Below, piece by piece: positions 34,401-46,355 of a stretch of 64,000 nucleotides of DNA. The notes under the pieces are model-generated. The model was not told the origin of the DNA. It searched no databases and worked only from the letters and a program-made list of their open reading frames with translations. The position numbers and the translations under genes were made by a program. The DNA is from Thelonectria olida. Taxonomy: Eukaryota > Ascomycota > Sordariomycetes > Hypocreales > Nectriaceae. Numbering within the stretch: the first letter of the stretch is position 1; each line of letters begins with the position of its first letter. The stretch lies in the NCBI GenBank assembly GCA_020736575.1, contig JAGPYM010000001.1:1550001-1614000 (forward strand), in the 5' to 3' direction.

Positions 34401-37400
34401 AAGTGACAGCTCTCGCTCCCTCCCCTTGGTTTTGAAGGACCAGAACGGCGAGCGGGCCACCGAAAACAAGACCGAGGAGTCAGGGCAGGGCACCCGAGTC
34501 ACCTCAGCTGAAGACATCAAGGAGTCGACTGAACCCATGGACAAAGAAATGACCGACGCACCTAAAGCACACCACGAAAGCAAACGACCTATTGTCGAGA
34601 ACCCGGATGGTGTGATCCATTTCCTTCTCTGCGAGCTTGTCAACTACCGTGAGGTGGACGACAAGGAAGTCCCGTCTATTGAGAAGGAGTCCAAGTCAGA
34701 GCCCCAAGCCAAACCCGAGACGTCGTCTCTGTCTCCAAAAGAGAGTACTGGAACAGATGGAAAAGACAAGAAACCCCCTAAACCCGTGTTCAAGGCTGAC
34801 GAACATCCCATTTTTATCTATCGCTGCTTCTTGCTCAACTGTCTCGCCGAGCTTCTCCAGAGCTACAACAGGACGAAAATGGAGTTCATCAATTTTAAGC
34901 GCAGTGCACCTCTGACAACAAGCACGCCAATCAAGCCTCGATCTAGCGTTTTGAACTACCTGATCTACGACTTGCTCTGCCAAGGTAACCTGAGTGGGAC
35001 GATGGACAGCATTGCTGCCAAGAAGAAGGCTGCCACTTCGACCCAAGCGCGAAAGGTTCTGGTTGCCTTGGTTGTCAAGACTAGCGAGAAGCCCCTTGAT
35101 CGTACCAAAGATAAGTTTGCATATGATGAGGAACCAGACTTGCTCTTGGTGCGCAAGTTTGTCCTAGACACAATGCTGAAGGCCTATGAGAAGGCGCCTG
35201 TCTCGGATGAGCCGCTCGAAATTCGGTATTCCCGAATGCAATGCCTCGCCGAGCTTATGAATTACATGATCGAGGGAGACAAGGAGCAAGTCCCGACGGC
35301 TAGAGCTTCTGATGGCGCTCAAGCTCGGTCGCAAGTCCAGTTGCGAAGATTGATGTACGAGAAGGGCTACCTCGACAAGTTAACTTCGTCCATTGCAGAG
35401 ATAAATCTCAACTACCCAGGCGTGAAACGCGCTATCAAGTACATCCTGCGTGTCCTTCGGGTCCTGACCGAAACAGCTAAAGAGCTGAGCCATTCCAACA
35501 TTCTACCTTCTGACGGTGTTTCTGACAACGGAGATGATGATATCGCCTCGGCGTCGTCTCTTTCTGACTTGGACGACGACCGCGAAGAAACACCTGACTT
35601 GTACCGGAACTCAGCCCTTGGCATGCTTGAGCCACGCGGAGATGATGACGATTCCGATGACGACGAGGAGGATGATGACGACGACATGTATGGAGACGAA
35701 TATGACGACGACGAGATGGACTATGGAGAAGAGGACATGTCGGAGGATGCTGAAGACAACATTAGCGATGAAGACGACCTCGGTGAAATGGGCGAAATTG
35801 AAGGTCTCCATGGGGAGCCTGGTGTTGTCGAAGTTATCATGGATGAAGACGACGATGAGGACAGCGAAGATGACGATGAAGATGACAGCGAGGACGACGA
35901 TGACGCTGATTCTGCAGATATGGAGGACATCGAAGATCATGTGGAGATTGTGGATGAAGACGGCAACCCAATTGAGGACGATGGCAATTCAGGTTGGGAG
36001 AGTGCAAGCCATGGCGACGATCACGAGAGACCAGACTCAGCCGAAGACCAAGGTGATGACGATCTGGATTTCGAGGAAGGAGTCCACGAGCAGAGGCTTC
36101 ATATCAACCCTGAACTCATTGATGGAGTGCGGGCTATGATCGAAGTCGGCGGTGGTTTTGATTATGACCCAGATTTGATAGACGGCCTTGAAGACCGCTA
36201 CCTTGATGAAGGCCATGACGAAGATGGTAAGCTTTTGCGCTTACGCCTAAGCTGAATTGCTATGCTAACATGCAGTAGATGAGGAGGATGAGGAGGATGA
36301 GGACGAGCTGGACGAAGAAGGGTATATCTACGACGATGATTACCCCAGTAAGTTTATCGTGCTTGGGTCTTTAGTCCAGACTTGCTAACATTCTGTAGTT
36401 GACCAGAACCCTCCACCAGTTGGCGCACCAATGGCTCTGGGATGGGATGGCCTCGACCCCGACGGCGATGATCGTAGGCAGATGTTTTTGATGGATAATC
36501 CGCAAAGGAGACGGTTAGTCACTCGGATTGACAACCGTAGTCCTTTCCCTGCGGGCTTCATGGGAGGAAACAACAGAGACGCACTCGGTGGTAAGACTCA
36601 TTTTCCGAGATTTGTTGCTTTGGTATTAACTTTCTATAGACTTCCGCAGCTTCTTCTCGCGAACGCACCGCGCCAACATCCCCCAATCAAACTCTGACGA
36701 TGGAGCGAATCCTCTTCTGCGTCGTGGAGACCAAGGGCGTGATGGCTCACAACGTCACGCACACCAGCATGGTTTTGGACTAAGACTACCAGAAGGCATC
36801 TTCGGTGGTGCTGGCCGCCATGCTGTGGACGGGCCTATGGGATTTCTTGGCGAGCTTATGGAGTTTCTTCCCATGATGGGCCGAAATGGTCAGGCATTCC
36901 ACCTTCAAGTCACGGGCCCTGGGGGAATGACTCGTGAAGTCAGTACCACCTTGGCGCTCAACAGGTCTCGGAGCGACCAACGACGGGATGGTGTGGTCCA
37001 AGAGCCCCATCAAGCCGTGTCCTTCTCTACGGAGTCGACCTCGCAACGATACCTGGAAGAGGCTAGAATGGTCTTTGGACTGACATATGCTGCTGAAGCT
37101 TCAAAGCTGTACAATGTCATCATGGCACAGCTTACTCCGGCTGCCATTGAGTTGGAGAAGAAAATCAAGGCAGAGGAGGCAGAGGCGCAAAAGCGCATGG
37201 AGGAAGAACGCAAGAAGCGCGACGAAGAACAGCGCCTGGCCCGAGAGGCTAAGGAGGCTGAGGAAAAGGCAGAGCGGGAGAAGAAAGAAGCCGAAGAGCG
37301 CGAGGCGGCCGAGAGAGCTGCATCAGAAGCCGCCGCTAACAACGCTCAAGCTGAATCTGCCCAAAAGCAAGACGACAGCACCGCCATGGAAGGAGTTGAA

Positions 37401-40400
37401 TCAACCGAACAGCCTCCCCAAGAGGGCGGTGAAGCCGCAACTGAAACACCGGCCGCCTCTAACGAGCCTCGAGTGATGACCACAATCAGAGGTGAGGAAG
37501 TTGATGTTACCGAGCTGGGCATTGACCCTGAATACCTCGCCGCTTTGCCTGAGGAATTCAGGGAGGAAGTCATCGCTCAAACCGTTAGTGAGAGGAGATC
37601 TCAGGCGCGAGAGGAGGCCACGACGGGTGAATCAACTGAAGTCTTTCAAGAATTTCTTGACGCTTTGCCAGAGGAATTGCGTCTGGAGATTGCTCAACAG
37701 GAACGTCAAGAGCAACGCCGTCGAGCACGTGAGGACCAAAGTCGCCAAGGCGCTCCCGCAGGAGGCCAGCCGGGTGGTATGCCTGACATGGATACGGCCA
37801 GCATTCTCCTTACCTTCCCCCCTGCGCTGCGGGAACAAGTCCTCATGGACCAAGGCGAAGACATTATCGACCAGCTACCGCCTGACATGGCAGCACAGGC
37901 TCGAGCACTCACGCAACAGCACCATGCTGTTATCACAGGGCGAAGCCCTCCAGGAGTCAGCCGAGTTGCTCCACCACAGCGATCAGACCCGTCCTCCGCA
38001 AACAAGGCGCAACGTCGCACAGTTGTCCAAATGCTCGATAAGGCCGGTGTTGCTACCCTGCTTCGCTTGATGTTCATCGTTCAACAGGGATCTATTCGCA
38101 ACTACCTGTTCAGTGTCTTTGCAGACGTGTGCGAGAATCGACAAAACCGTCTAGAGGTGATCAGTACCCTGCTTCAGATCTTGTTGGACGGCAGCACTGA
38201 TATGAGTGCCGTTGAGCGAAGCTTTGGTCAGCTTTCGCTGAAGGCCAGGAGACCCAAAGACAAGGCAGAGAAGGACGCAGAGCAGAAGACGCCGCAGACT
38301 CTCAAGAGGAGCCTGACGTCGTTGACCGGCGCTGCCAGTGGGCTGCAAACAAACTCGGAAACATCACCTCTTCTTATCGTCCAACAATGCTTGGACCTCT
38401 TGGTGGATCTTAGCACCAAGAACCCTCACATCCCCTGGTTGTTCTTGACCGAGCATGAGATTGTCGGTTCTACCCTTAAGCGTTCTCTTGGCCGCAAAGG
38501 CAAGGTTAAGGACCCCAAGGCCCACAAGTACGCTATCAACTCGTTGCTTTCTCTACTTGACCGGGACCTGGTCATGGAAAGCTCCGTGGTCATGAATCAT
38601 CTTGCGGACTTGCTGAACCGCGTGACCCTGCCCCTTCAAAATCTTGAACGCCGTCGCAAGGAGGCCGAAGAAGAGGCTGAGGAGGACGAAGAGAACAAGA
38701 CTGGCGAAACACCTGCTGAGCAATCAGGTGCCAACCCCAATTCGGCCGACAATGATAACGAAGCAACCACCGCCGAGGCTGAGTCGTCGGAGAAACCAGA
38801 TGATGACGAGATTGCCAAGAAGAAGGAGAAGAAGGAGCTTGCCCAGAAGAAGCTTCGTCAATTACAACCGCCAGTGGTCCCGCCTCAGAATCTCATTTTG
38901 GCTGTGAGGATCTTTGTTGCTCGAGAATGCAGCTCCAAGACTTTCCAGAACACCATCTCAACCATCAAGAACTTGTCTGCCATCCCTGGTGCCAAGTCCG
39001 TCTTTGGCCAAGAGCTTGTTCATCAGGCCCGACTTCTGAGCGAGAACATCGTGTCAGACCTTGACGATCTCCTGCCTCACATCGAAAAGGCATCGTCAGG
39101 CACAGAGATTCAAGGTGTCGCCCTTGCCAAGTTTTCGCCGGGAGCATCAGAGCAGAATAAGCTTCTCCGCGTTCTGACTGCCCTGGATCACCTATTCGAC
39201 AGCAAAAAGAAATCTGATGACTCCGAGTCTGCCAAGGCCAAGGATGAGCGGGCAGATCTTGTCACGTCGCTCTACCACAACTCAACCTTCTCTGCCATGT
39301 GGGATAAGTTGAGTCTTTGCCTCAGTGCTATCCGCAAGCGGGAGAACATGCTCAACGTTGCAACCATTCTCCTGCCCCTCATTGAATCTCTGATGGTTGT
39401 TTGCAAGAACACCACGACCAACGATGATCCCTCCCAGGGCAAGGAAATGGTTCTGTCTAGTCCTGCCCCCGAGTCACGCACGGCGAGCTTGTTTTTCAAC
39501 TTCACTGAAGAGCATCGACGCATTCTGAATGAGCTCGTGAGAAACAACCCCAAGCTGATGTCGGGCACCTTTGCTTTACTGGTCAAGAACCCCAAGGTTC
39601 TCGAGTTTGACAACAAGCGTAACTACTTCAACCGGAGTGTTCACTCGCGCTCTGGCAACGGTCAAAGCCGCCCTTCATACCCGCCTTTGCAGCTCTCGGT
39701 TCGACGTGAGCACGTTTTCCACGACTCTTTCAAGTCTCTCTACTTCAAGTCGGGCGAGGAGATGAAGTTTGGAAAACTCAACATCAGATTCCACGGCGAA
39801 GAGGGTGTTGACGCTGGAGGTGTTACTCGCGAGTGGTTCCAGGTCCTGTCGCGACAGATGTTCGACCCTAATTACGTCTTGTTCACTCCTGTTTCTTCGG
39901 ATCGCACCACTTTCCACCCTAACAAACTTAGCGCTATCAATGATGAGCATTTGATGTTCTTCAAGTTCATTGGACGAATCATTGGTAAGGCACTGTACGA
40001 AGGCAGGGTGCTCGACTGTTACTTTAGCCGTGCAGTGTACAAGCGAATCCTGGGCAAGTCGGTCTCCGTCAAGGACATGGAATCATTCGATCCAGACTAC
40101 TACAAGTCCCTTTGCTGGATGCTGGACAACGACATTACCGATATCATCACAGAGACCTTCTCCGTTGAGGATGACGAGTTCGGCGTGACGAACGTCATTG
40201 ACCTGATCCCCAACGGACGAGAGATCACCGTGACCGAAGAGAACAAGCACGATTACGTCCGCCTTGTGGTGGAGCGCAAGCTCCTGTCCTCGGTAAAGGA
40301 GCAGATGGAGAGCTTCCTCAGGGGTAAATTGACCGTTCTTACTCTTTGTTGCTATATTGATGCTAACTGATCCAGGTTTCCACGAGATCATCCCGGCTGA

Positions 40401-40871
40401 ACTCATTGCGATCTTTAACGAGCAAGAGCTCGAGCTCCTCATTTCTGGTCTCCCGGACATTGACGTTGACGACTGGAAAAGCAACACAGAGTACCACAAC
40501 TACAACCCGTCCTCTCAACAGATCCAATGGTTCTGGCGAGCCCTTCGATCATTCGACAAGGAGGAACGCGCAAAGTTGCTGCAGTTCGTCACTGGAACCA
40601 GCAAGGTTCCTCTGAACGGCTTCAAAGAGCTAGAGGGCATGAACGGTGTGAATCGCTTCAACATTCACCGTGATTATGGTAGCAAGGACAGACTGCCTTC
40701 TTCCCATACTTGCTTCAATCGTATGTCACCCATATTGCATCTTAAACTGAGCAAACAGGAAACTGACCGAGTACAGAACTTGATCTCCCCGAGTACGAAA
40801 GCTACGATGCCCTTCGCTCTCAAATCATGAAGGCCATCACAGCAGGAAGCGAGTATTTTGGCTTTGCTTAG
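28483..40871 (+). CDS. TOM1: Giant HECT-type E3 ubiquitin ligase TOM1
   Basis: This nuclear E3 ligase (yeast Tom1, human HUWE1 class) targets excess histones, unassembled ribosomal proteins and replication factors. The product has 4025 residues. Exons are 28483-28530, 28585-36226, 36276-36347, 36399-36590, 36640-40323, 40376-40720 and 40777-40871. All six introns are 49-56 nt GT-AG. The first exon encodes [16 protein letters not shown], joined to [11 protein letters not shown]. Armadillo-like DUF908/DUF913 regions fill the first 900 or so residues. A UBA-like segment lies near 1475-1515 ([20 protein letters not shown]), a very acidic tract at about 2335-2560 continuing into exon 3, and a charged coiled coil at 2822-2885. 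Ubiquitin-binding [18 protein letters not shown] motifs lie near 2950-3010. The HECT domain spans about 3670-4025, with [18 protein letters not shown] and catalytic Cys 3992 in [16 protein letters not shown]. The gene is complete, and longer than yeast Tom1 (about 3270). Confidence 0.95.
35640..36060 (+). repeat. GAT/GAC-rich low-complexity coding tract (acidic region of TOM1)
   Basis: Irregular runs of GAT, GAC, GAA and GAG codons encode an Asp/Glu-rich segment. Such acidic tracts in Tom1/HUWE1 are linked to histone and basic-protein binding. The repeat is imperfect, so slippage looks old. Confidence 0.75.
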
Positions 40872-41593
40872 TTTCAATAACGGTTGTATGCATAGTTGGC
40901 GCGAACGGGGATACATGGAATGGAGCAGGAACAAACGACAAGGGGATAATCTTGAGTTCACATGGAAGGGAAAGGGACTGATTCACTTCTACTTTTGCAG
41001 GCTTTTATTGTGGCATGGATGAAAGTAGGATAACTTTTAGACGCGGTCCTGGCCATGGCCTGGCCTTCTTTCACTGGGCTACGCTGAAGGGAAGTGCAGA
41101 GCTCTTCGGCTAACGGGCCTCAGATGGGAGAAGGAATGGACGCGGGGGAGACATTCGTGTTAGCATTCTACGTACATGGCCGGTTTCTACGCGCTTAGAA
41201 GGGAAATAAAAAGCGGATTAGTTCTCTGATACTGAAGCATTGTGGCTCTTGGCGCCTATAATACGAGAACGAGAACAAATTGTTAAACATACTTTGACGA
41301 GTGCACTAAGATGCGTGCAGGAGGGCAGGTTGAAGCGTGGTTCAAGCAGAATCATTTCTTTGGCATTTGAAAACACAATCAACAATCTAATCACGGGCGA
41401 CAAATCGAAGGTAACCCAGACAGGTTTGACTGGCGTATAGCACGAGTGCATCAATGCATGTTCATTTCCCGGAAATGCCTCTAATACATTCGTGTTGGGC
41501 TCAAAACCAAGCCCGAGAGAATCCCCACTCCCAATGCATGCAAACCACAAGACCAAGGTATGATTCCCCTTTTTTTCATTAAACGCCAGAACC
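40872..41593. other. Convergent 3' intergenic region (TOM1 / eS6)
   Basis: This is 722 bp between convergent stops. The minus-strand frame at 41218-41631 overlaps the eS6 3' end and shows no motif. Nothing else seen. Confidence 0.6.
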
Positions 41594-42747
41594 TTACTTG
41601 TGCATGGAGCTTGCACGTCGCTTGCGAGCATCAGCCTTGTGGGCCTTGGCCTCGGCCACGCGCTTGGCGAGGACTTGGGCGTACTCGTTCTAAGGGAAGG
41701 TTAGGTACTTGTCTGGAAGGTCGACCAAGGGGTGAACTTACGGCCTCATCCTTGACCTTCTCAGCCTGGCGGCGCTTGAGAGCGGCACGGTGGCGCTTGT
41801 GCTGGAGGCGCTGGGGAGTGACCAGACGCTGGATCTTGGGAGCCTTGGTGTAAGGAGACTTGCCCTCACCCTTGGGCTGGACCTCTCGTCGGATAACGTA
41901 CTTGCGGACCTAGGTTCCCCAGCCACATTAGTATTCTCGCTTCAAATGTTTATACTCGTACCACTGTCCCGAGCTGGGACAGGGTCCTCTCACACTCTAC
42001 CCCGACTGGCGGCTAACAAGCTGCAGTTGTGGGTAGGCGATGACTGAGTATGGGCGCAGGGAAAAACATACATCGTCATCCTTGGTGAGGCCGAAGAACT
42101 TGCGGATCTTGGTGGCGCGCTTGGGTCCGAGACGCTTGGGGTGGACGACGTCGGTGAGGCCGGGGATCTCGTTCTCGCCCTGCTTGACAACGGAGAGAGC
42201 AAGGACGGAGAGATCCATGCCGACGATGCAGCCACGGACAGACTTTCTCTTGCGCTCACCGGTGCGGCGGGCGCGGTAGCAGGAGTGGCCGTCGGAAAGG
42301 AGGAGGCGGACACGGGTAGGGTGCAAGACACCCTGCTTCATGGGGAAACCCTGCTTGTCGTTGCCTCCGGTGATGCGGAAGATGTAACCCTTGAACTCAT
42401 CGCCAACGGAGTCACCGGGAACCTCAGCACCCATCTGGAAAGAAAACACATGTTAGCTCGATCGCTCGCTCGAATTTTCGAATATCGACAACGGGAGGTC
42501 GGTTCGGAGTCGACGTACGCGCTTCTCCATGAAGACACGGAGCTTGCGCTCGTCCTCAATCTCGATGAGCTTCTGGCTGCCATTGGCAGGGTAGGAGATG
42601 TTCAACTGTTTGAGGGCGGGTTAGCGAACGTTCTCTTGAAGTTGACGACGCGAATTTGCCCTTCGCAGGCAGCTGGAGGAGTGGCTTCGGATGCGTGCGA
42701 GGCGATGAACGCAGAGATAATGCATTGGGGGGGCGACATACCTTCAT
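41594..42747 (-). CDS. RPS6: 40S ribosomal protein eS6 (RPS6)
   Basis: This is a small-subunit ribosomal protein and a classic TOR/S6-kinase phosphorylation target, 239 residues. Five exons: 42742-42747, 42519-42605, 42072-42434, 41742-41909 and 41594-41689. Introns are 136, 84, 162 and 52 nt, all GT-AG. Exon 1 holds only ATG AAG, giving [20 protein letters not shown]. Hallmarks are [41 protein letters not shown] and [14 protein letters not shown]. The C-terminus [10 protein letters not shown] keeps the RRxSS phosphosite seen in yeast and animals. It is divergent from CTF8 with 458 bp between starts. The gene has high intron density and strong codon bias, as expected for a ribosomal-protein gene. 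It is complete. Confidence 0.97.
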
Positions 42748-43205
42748 CTTGCCAGTTGGAGGTGGTGCAAGTTTACTTGACCTGGCGCTGCTTGAAGTTG
42801 GTGATGGTGGATGATGGTTGCAAAATTTGGGCGAAATCGAGAAAGTGTGTGTCGCTAGGGCTGCTCCACGATGCGAAATTATGCTGGCCAATCAGGGCTT
42901 AGGGGGTTTTGAATTCTCGGTCAAAGGAATTTCCGCTTGGATCAAAGTGTGGATTTCAAATTTGGTGGTTCGTCGGCCCTGAGTGGAGCGAGACCCGCAC
43001 CGTGCAGCTATTTTGACCTCTGCACTCCTCGCACCGGGCTTATCTCACCAGTACGTACTTTCGCGTCTCTGTGGACCTCATCACCTCGGTCTCTTGACAT
43101 CAAAATGACTGATGTCCCATCTCATCTATTGGGCTGTTCAATAAACATACACTCGAAACACTCGAATCTTATACTCAAATACTACACCGTAATTCACCTC
43201 TAAAA
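42748..43205. promoter_or_regulatory. Shared divergent promoter of eS6 and CTF8
   Basis: This is 458 bp between the two start codons. It carries a CCAAT box at 42888-42892 and TTAGGG (CCCTAA on the eS6 strand) at 42899-42904, about 150 bp upstream of the eS6 ATG. No CACGTG occurs here, unlike the eS8 promoter. Which elements serve which gene cannot be told. Confidence 0.45.
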
Positions 43206-43649
43206 ATGTCGACTGCATTACTCTACCCTCCAAGCAAGGACGCTTCCACCAAGTCAAACCCTCTTCCACCACTCATCCAAACTCCTTCAGGTTTTGCTCT
43301 CCTTGAGCTCCAAGGAACCATCAACTTGCCCGAGGATAATGAAGGAGAGCCACTTCCTAATGCTGAGATCGGAAAGATTGATTTCCCAGACTATGTCCCT
43401 GGTGCTGAAGGCTCAGCATGGATGAGCCGCGTTCATCTATACGTGGGCCAACACCAGCGCCTGAACGGCGAGGTCAAGAAGCTACCCAAGGCTATTGCGG
43501 TGGTCCGGCGGAGGGTGAACAAAGTGACAACGGGGTCTGGCGGCGAGGTCCAGGAGCAGGGTGATAACCTCGAAGTGGTTGAGATTGTCAAGCACAAGTT
43601 GATGTTCTCAACACGACCTGAGCCGGTGGGAACCGCCAACGCTCCATGA
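43206..43649 (+). CDS. CTF8: Chromosome transmission fidelity protein 8 (Ctf8)
   Basis: This is a small subunit of the alternative clamp loader RFC-Ctf18 (with Dcc1), which loads PCNA and supports sister-chromatid cohesion. It is an intronless 147-residue gene. FALLELQGTINLPEDNEG is the characteristic Ctf8 block. GEPLPNAEIGKIDFPDY, VHLYVGQHQRLNGEVKKLPK and the C-terminal VVEIVKHKLMFSTRPEPV follow in family order. Length fits fungal Ctf8 (about 130-150). The start codon has A at -3 (AAAAATGTCG). It is divergent from eS6. Confidence 0.88.
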   Translation: MSTALLYPPSKDASTKSNPLPPLIQTPSGFALLELQGTINLPEDNEGEPLPNAEIGKIDFPDYVPGAEGSAWMSRVHLYVGQHQRLNGEVKKLPKAIAVVRRRVNKVTTGSGGEVQEQGDNLEVVEIVKHKLMFSTRPEPVGTANAP

Positions 43650-44266
43650 AGACCCTTGGAAATATACGTAATAAACGCTTGGATCCGTTCTGACCCCGGC
43701 CTACTGCCGCCAGAATTAGTTGCTCAAAGATGAACACTAGGACCAGACCAAGCGAGGCATTCTGTCTTAGGATACCATTGGAGGGCACGTTGAGGACTTC
43801 GTCAACTACTTCTTTATCGACCAAGCTAGTAACGGAAATGAAAGAAAATTCCGCATCGAATTTGGGCAGAGAAGGCATATCTAATGGTCAACATGAGAGA
43901 ACACCACATTATTCTCTTCAAGTTGATCGACTTGGTGTTGCCTAGCTAGTTCGAAGAGTAAACCTATTGGAAAGGCGACCAGAAGATTACCGACAGTGAT
44001 CACAGACGGTGTGGTGATAAGCTGTTCGTGAAATAGGATTGTCAAGAGAGATTCCATATGCGGTTGTGTGTATCTAGCCTTCCAAATAGGTCAAACTGAT
44101 GCTCAAATCTACACCGGCCAGGCGCAGTTCATCCTTTGCAGTCCTCCATACGAAATACCGTCGTTCAGCACCAAACCCATCGCTTGAAACGCACTCCATC
44201 TGGGACTCCATGCACCAAGGATACTATGTATCTTCGTCGAAAATGCACCTTGCGCTAAATCACCCC
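43650..44266. other. Convergent 3' intergenic region
   Basis: This is 617 bp between CTF8 and the next convergent gene. Only short unsupported frames (for example 43730-43945) are present. Confidence 0.55.
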
Positions 44267-45184
44267 CTACCTTTCTGAGGGCAACAACCTCAAGACCTCC
44301 CTGAAGGCCTTCACCTGACCTTGGGCTGTCGTCCCCCAAGTCTCTTCTCCCTTCTTTGGTCTCCCCTCCTCTACCAGCTCCCACGCCATCCTATGGATAT
44401 CGCCTGCATTCGCAGGAGGCTCAGCCATGGACCCTCGGAGCCCTGGCATGACGGTAAAGTTGACGTTGCATGCTGCGAACCCCATCGCATGTTCGTTCAA
44501 TTCGGTCAATTCCTTACCGTCCTTCTCCCAACGCATCCAGGTCGGTTTTTTTATGCCGGTACTCTGAACATTCAGCTTCTCGTAACTCTCGATGACAGCG
44601 TAAAGCTCATCGAGCGCCCTCTCGTGCAATTGGGGTGGGTAAGCCAGAGCTTGGGATGAGACTGGGGGCGAGGTTACCCATGGTGAAACTGACGTCAGAC
44701 TTGCGACGAGTTCTTCGTCTATGGGGGTCATCTCGCACTTGGTATTACTGTACAGTTCTTGTTAGTTGATGGAAGTTGTGATTCATCTCCCGCATACTGA
44801 CGAGTGCCCCCTGAGCTGCGTCTCGATGAAGCTGACGAGATCATCACCCTGCTTGCGGATCTGTTCCTTGACGTCGCTCGCTCCTATCTTCTTTTTTTTC
44901 TTTGAGGCCGTAGCATCTGTGGAACATCTGCGCCAGCTGGTTAGCCGTGAAACCGTGTGATCGACTGTGTAGGGAAGATACTCTGTGCCTCTCGCTGTAC
45001 TTCCTCCGCTGCGGTTTGTCTGCGCGGTGTTTGCTTTTCGGGAGGGCCTCTTTGTCTTTTTCGGAGCGGAGTCTTCTGAATCATTATTGTCTACACGGCG
45101 ATTAGAGGATATCGACCTGGATATACAAGAACTGGAGCGCTCACCTGAATTATGGACTCTTTTCTTTGCTGGTCCTCGAGGCAT
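44267..45184 (-). CDS. Hypothetical protein, family not recognised
   Basis: The spliced model gives 269 residues. Exons are 45145-45184, 44802-45090 and 44267-44747. The 45091-45144 intron has GTGAGC/GTGTAG ends; it is 54 nt and in frame, so its retention would insert 18 residues. The 44748-44801 intron has GTCAGT/TACAG ends. The second join links two frames that are each open (TQLRGHS to NTKCEMTPIDEELV), which supports one gene. The N-terminus is basic (MPRGPAKKRVHNS, APKKTKRPSRKA, SKKKKKIG) and could act as a nuclear-localisation signal. The middle is helical (DVKEQIRKQGDDLVSFIE). The C-terminal half has LHERALDELYAVIESYEKLN and ends in LRLLPSER. There is no membrane segment, signal peptide or catalytic motif. 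Composition hints at a chromatin or chromosome protein, but that is a guess. Confidence 0.7.
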
Positions 45185-46355
45185 TCTCAGTCTTGTTGTG
45201 ACGGCTCAACGGAACGGAAATTTTGATTGAACGGAGAGTAATAATGGAGTTGTCCTTTGAATAGGTGGGTTGAGAAAATGAGTCTAGATATGTCGTTTGG
45301 AGTGATACCTTGTTTGTTTGCCTAAGGAACCACTTGCGTTTGAGATGAGCGTCGAGAGGCAGGAGCGCTTGCGCTCGCACTCGGTGCCTTCCTCTCCGAT
45401 TGCGAGCGGAGCCACCTGGGGAAAGTCTGGCAGACGTCCGCCTTCTCCCGGACTCGGACTCAGCTGGTTGCTGACGGGCCTTTGCCACCAAATCAATTGC
45501 TTTGCAATGCGCCGCATTCTGACGAAAGGGGCTTTCATCTAGATGCCTAGTTAACCTAGGCCTGGAAGGTGTCGCAACGGGCTGTATTGGATGGGCCCAT
45601 TTGCGATCGTATCACGTTGGCGCCAAAGATTTGATCAACATCATCAATCACGATTATAACTCGAGGTCAACGCCATGTATCACCAAAAATGATCCATCGA
45701 AAACGATCGCACTAGCCCAGATGTGAGACGTAACAAGTAGGTTCTAACTTATAACCTTTTCTCTTACTAACCCCCCAAAAATGAGTATGTAGATACCTCG
45801 TCCACCATTCTCGAGTGTCTGAATAATGCAACCTGAGAGCCCCTAAAGTAGCGAAAGAATGAAGAAAATGCAGACTGAACAAGGAAATCTTTGTCATACA
45901 CTATACCCAAACAAATCCCTTTTTGGTCGCATATTAGTTACACCGTTGATGCGATAGCCTCAGTTTTCTGTCTATAATTCTCAACCTTTCAAGCAAAAGC
46001 CATTGCATGTCGTTTGTCTTCCCTTTCCCTTTCTCAAATCGTCAAAACGGCCGTAAGGTCAGTGACCCTGAGCAAATGCACGGGCAAAACGAAAGAAAAA
46101 AAAAAAACACAAAGCATATCAAACTTCTCACACATCTTGTAAAGCAGCCTAGGAAGAAGGCTGTCAGTCAACGCCCCTCAAAGCAAGGACTCGAAAGACC
46201 ACACCAAAAACCCAAAACAAATATAACCATCTTGAGCAATGACCATCTTGAACCAAACTGCTCTCATCCACCGATTAGCAAGGCAAGGGTCTTCGCCCGC
46301 CATGCTTCAACAGGAGTAGGAATAACATTGCCCTGTCGTATAGGGTTGTGTCACA
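45185..46355. other. Upstream of the hypothetical gene and downstream of PSP1
   Basis: This is 1.17 kb. The minus-strand frame 45284-45538 starts with an ATG, lies in the probable leader, and resembles nothing known. An A run sits near 46088-46098. No gene is supported. Confidence 0.5.
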
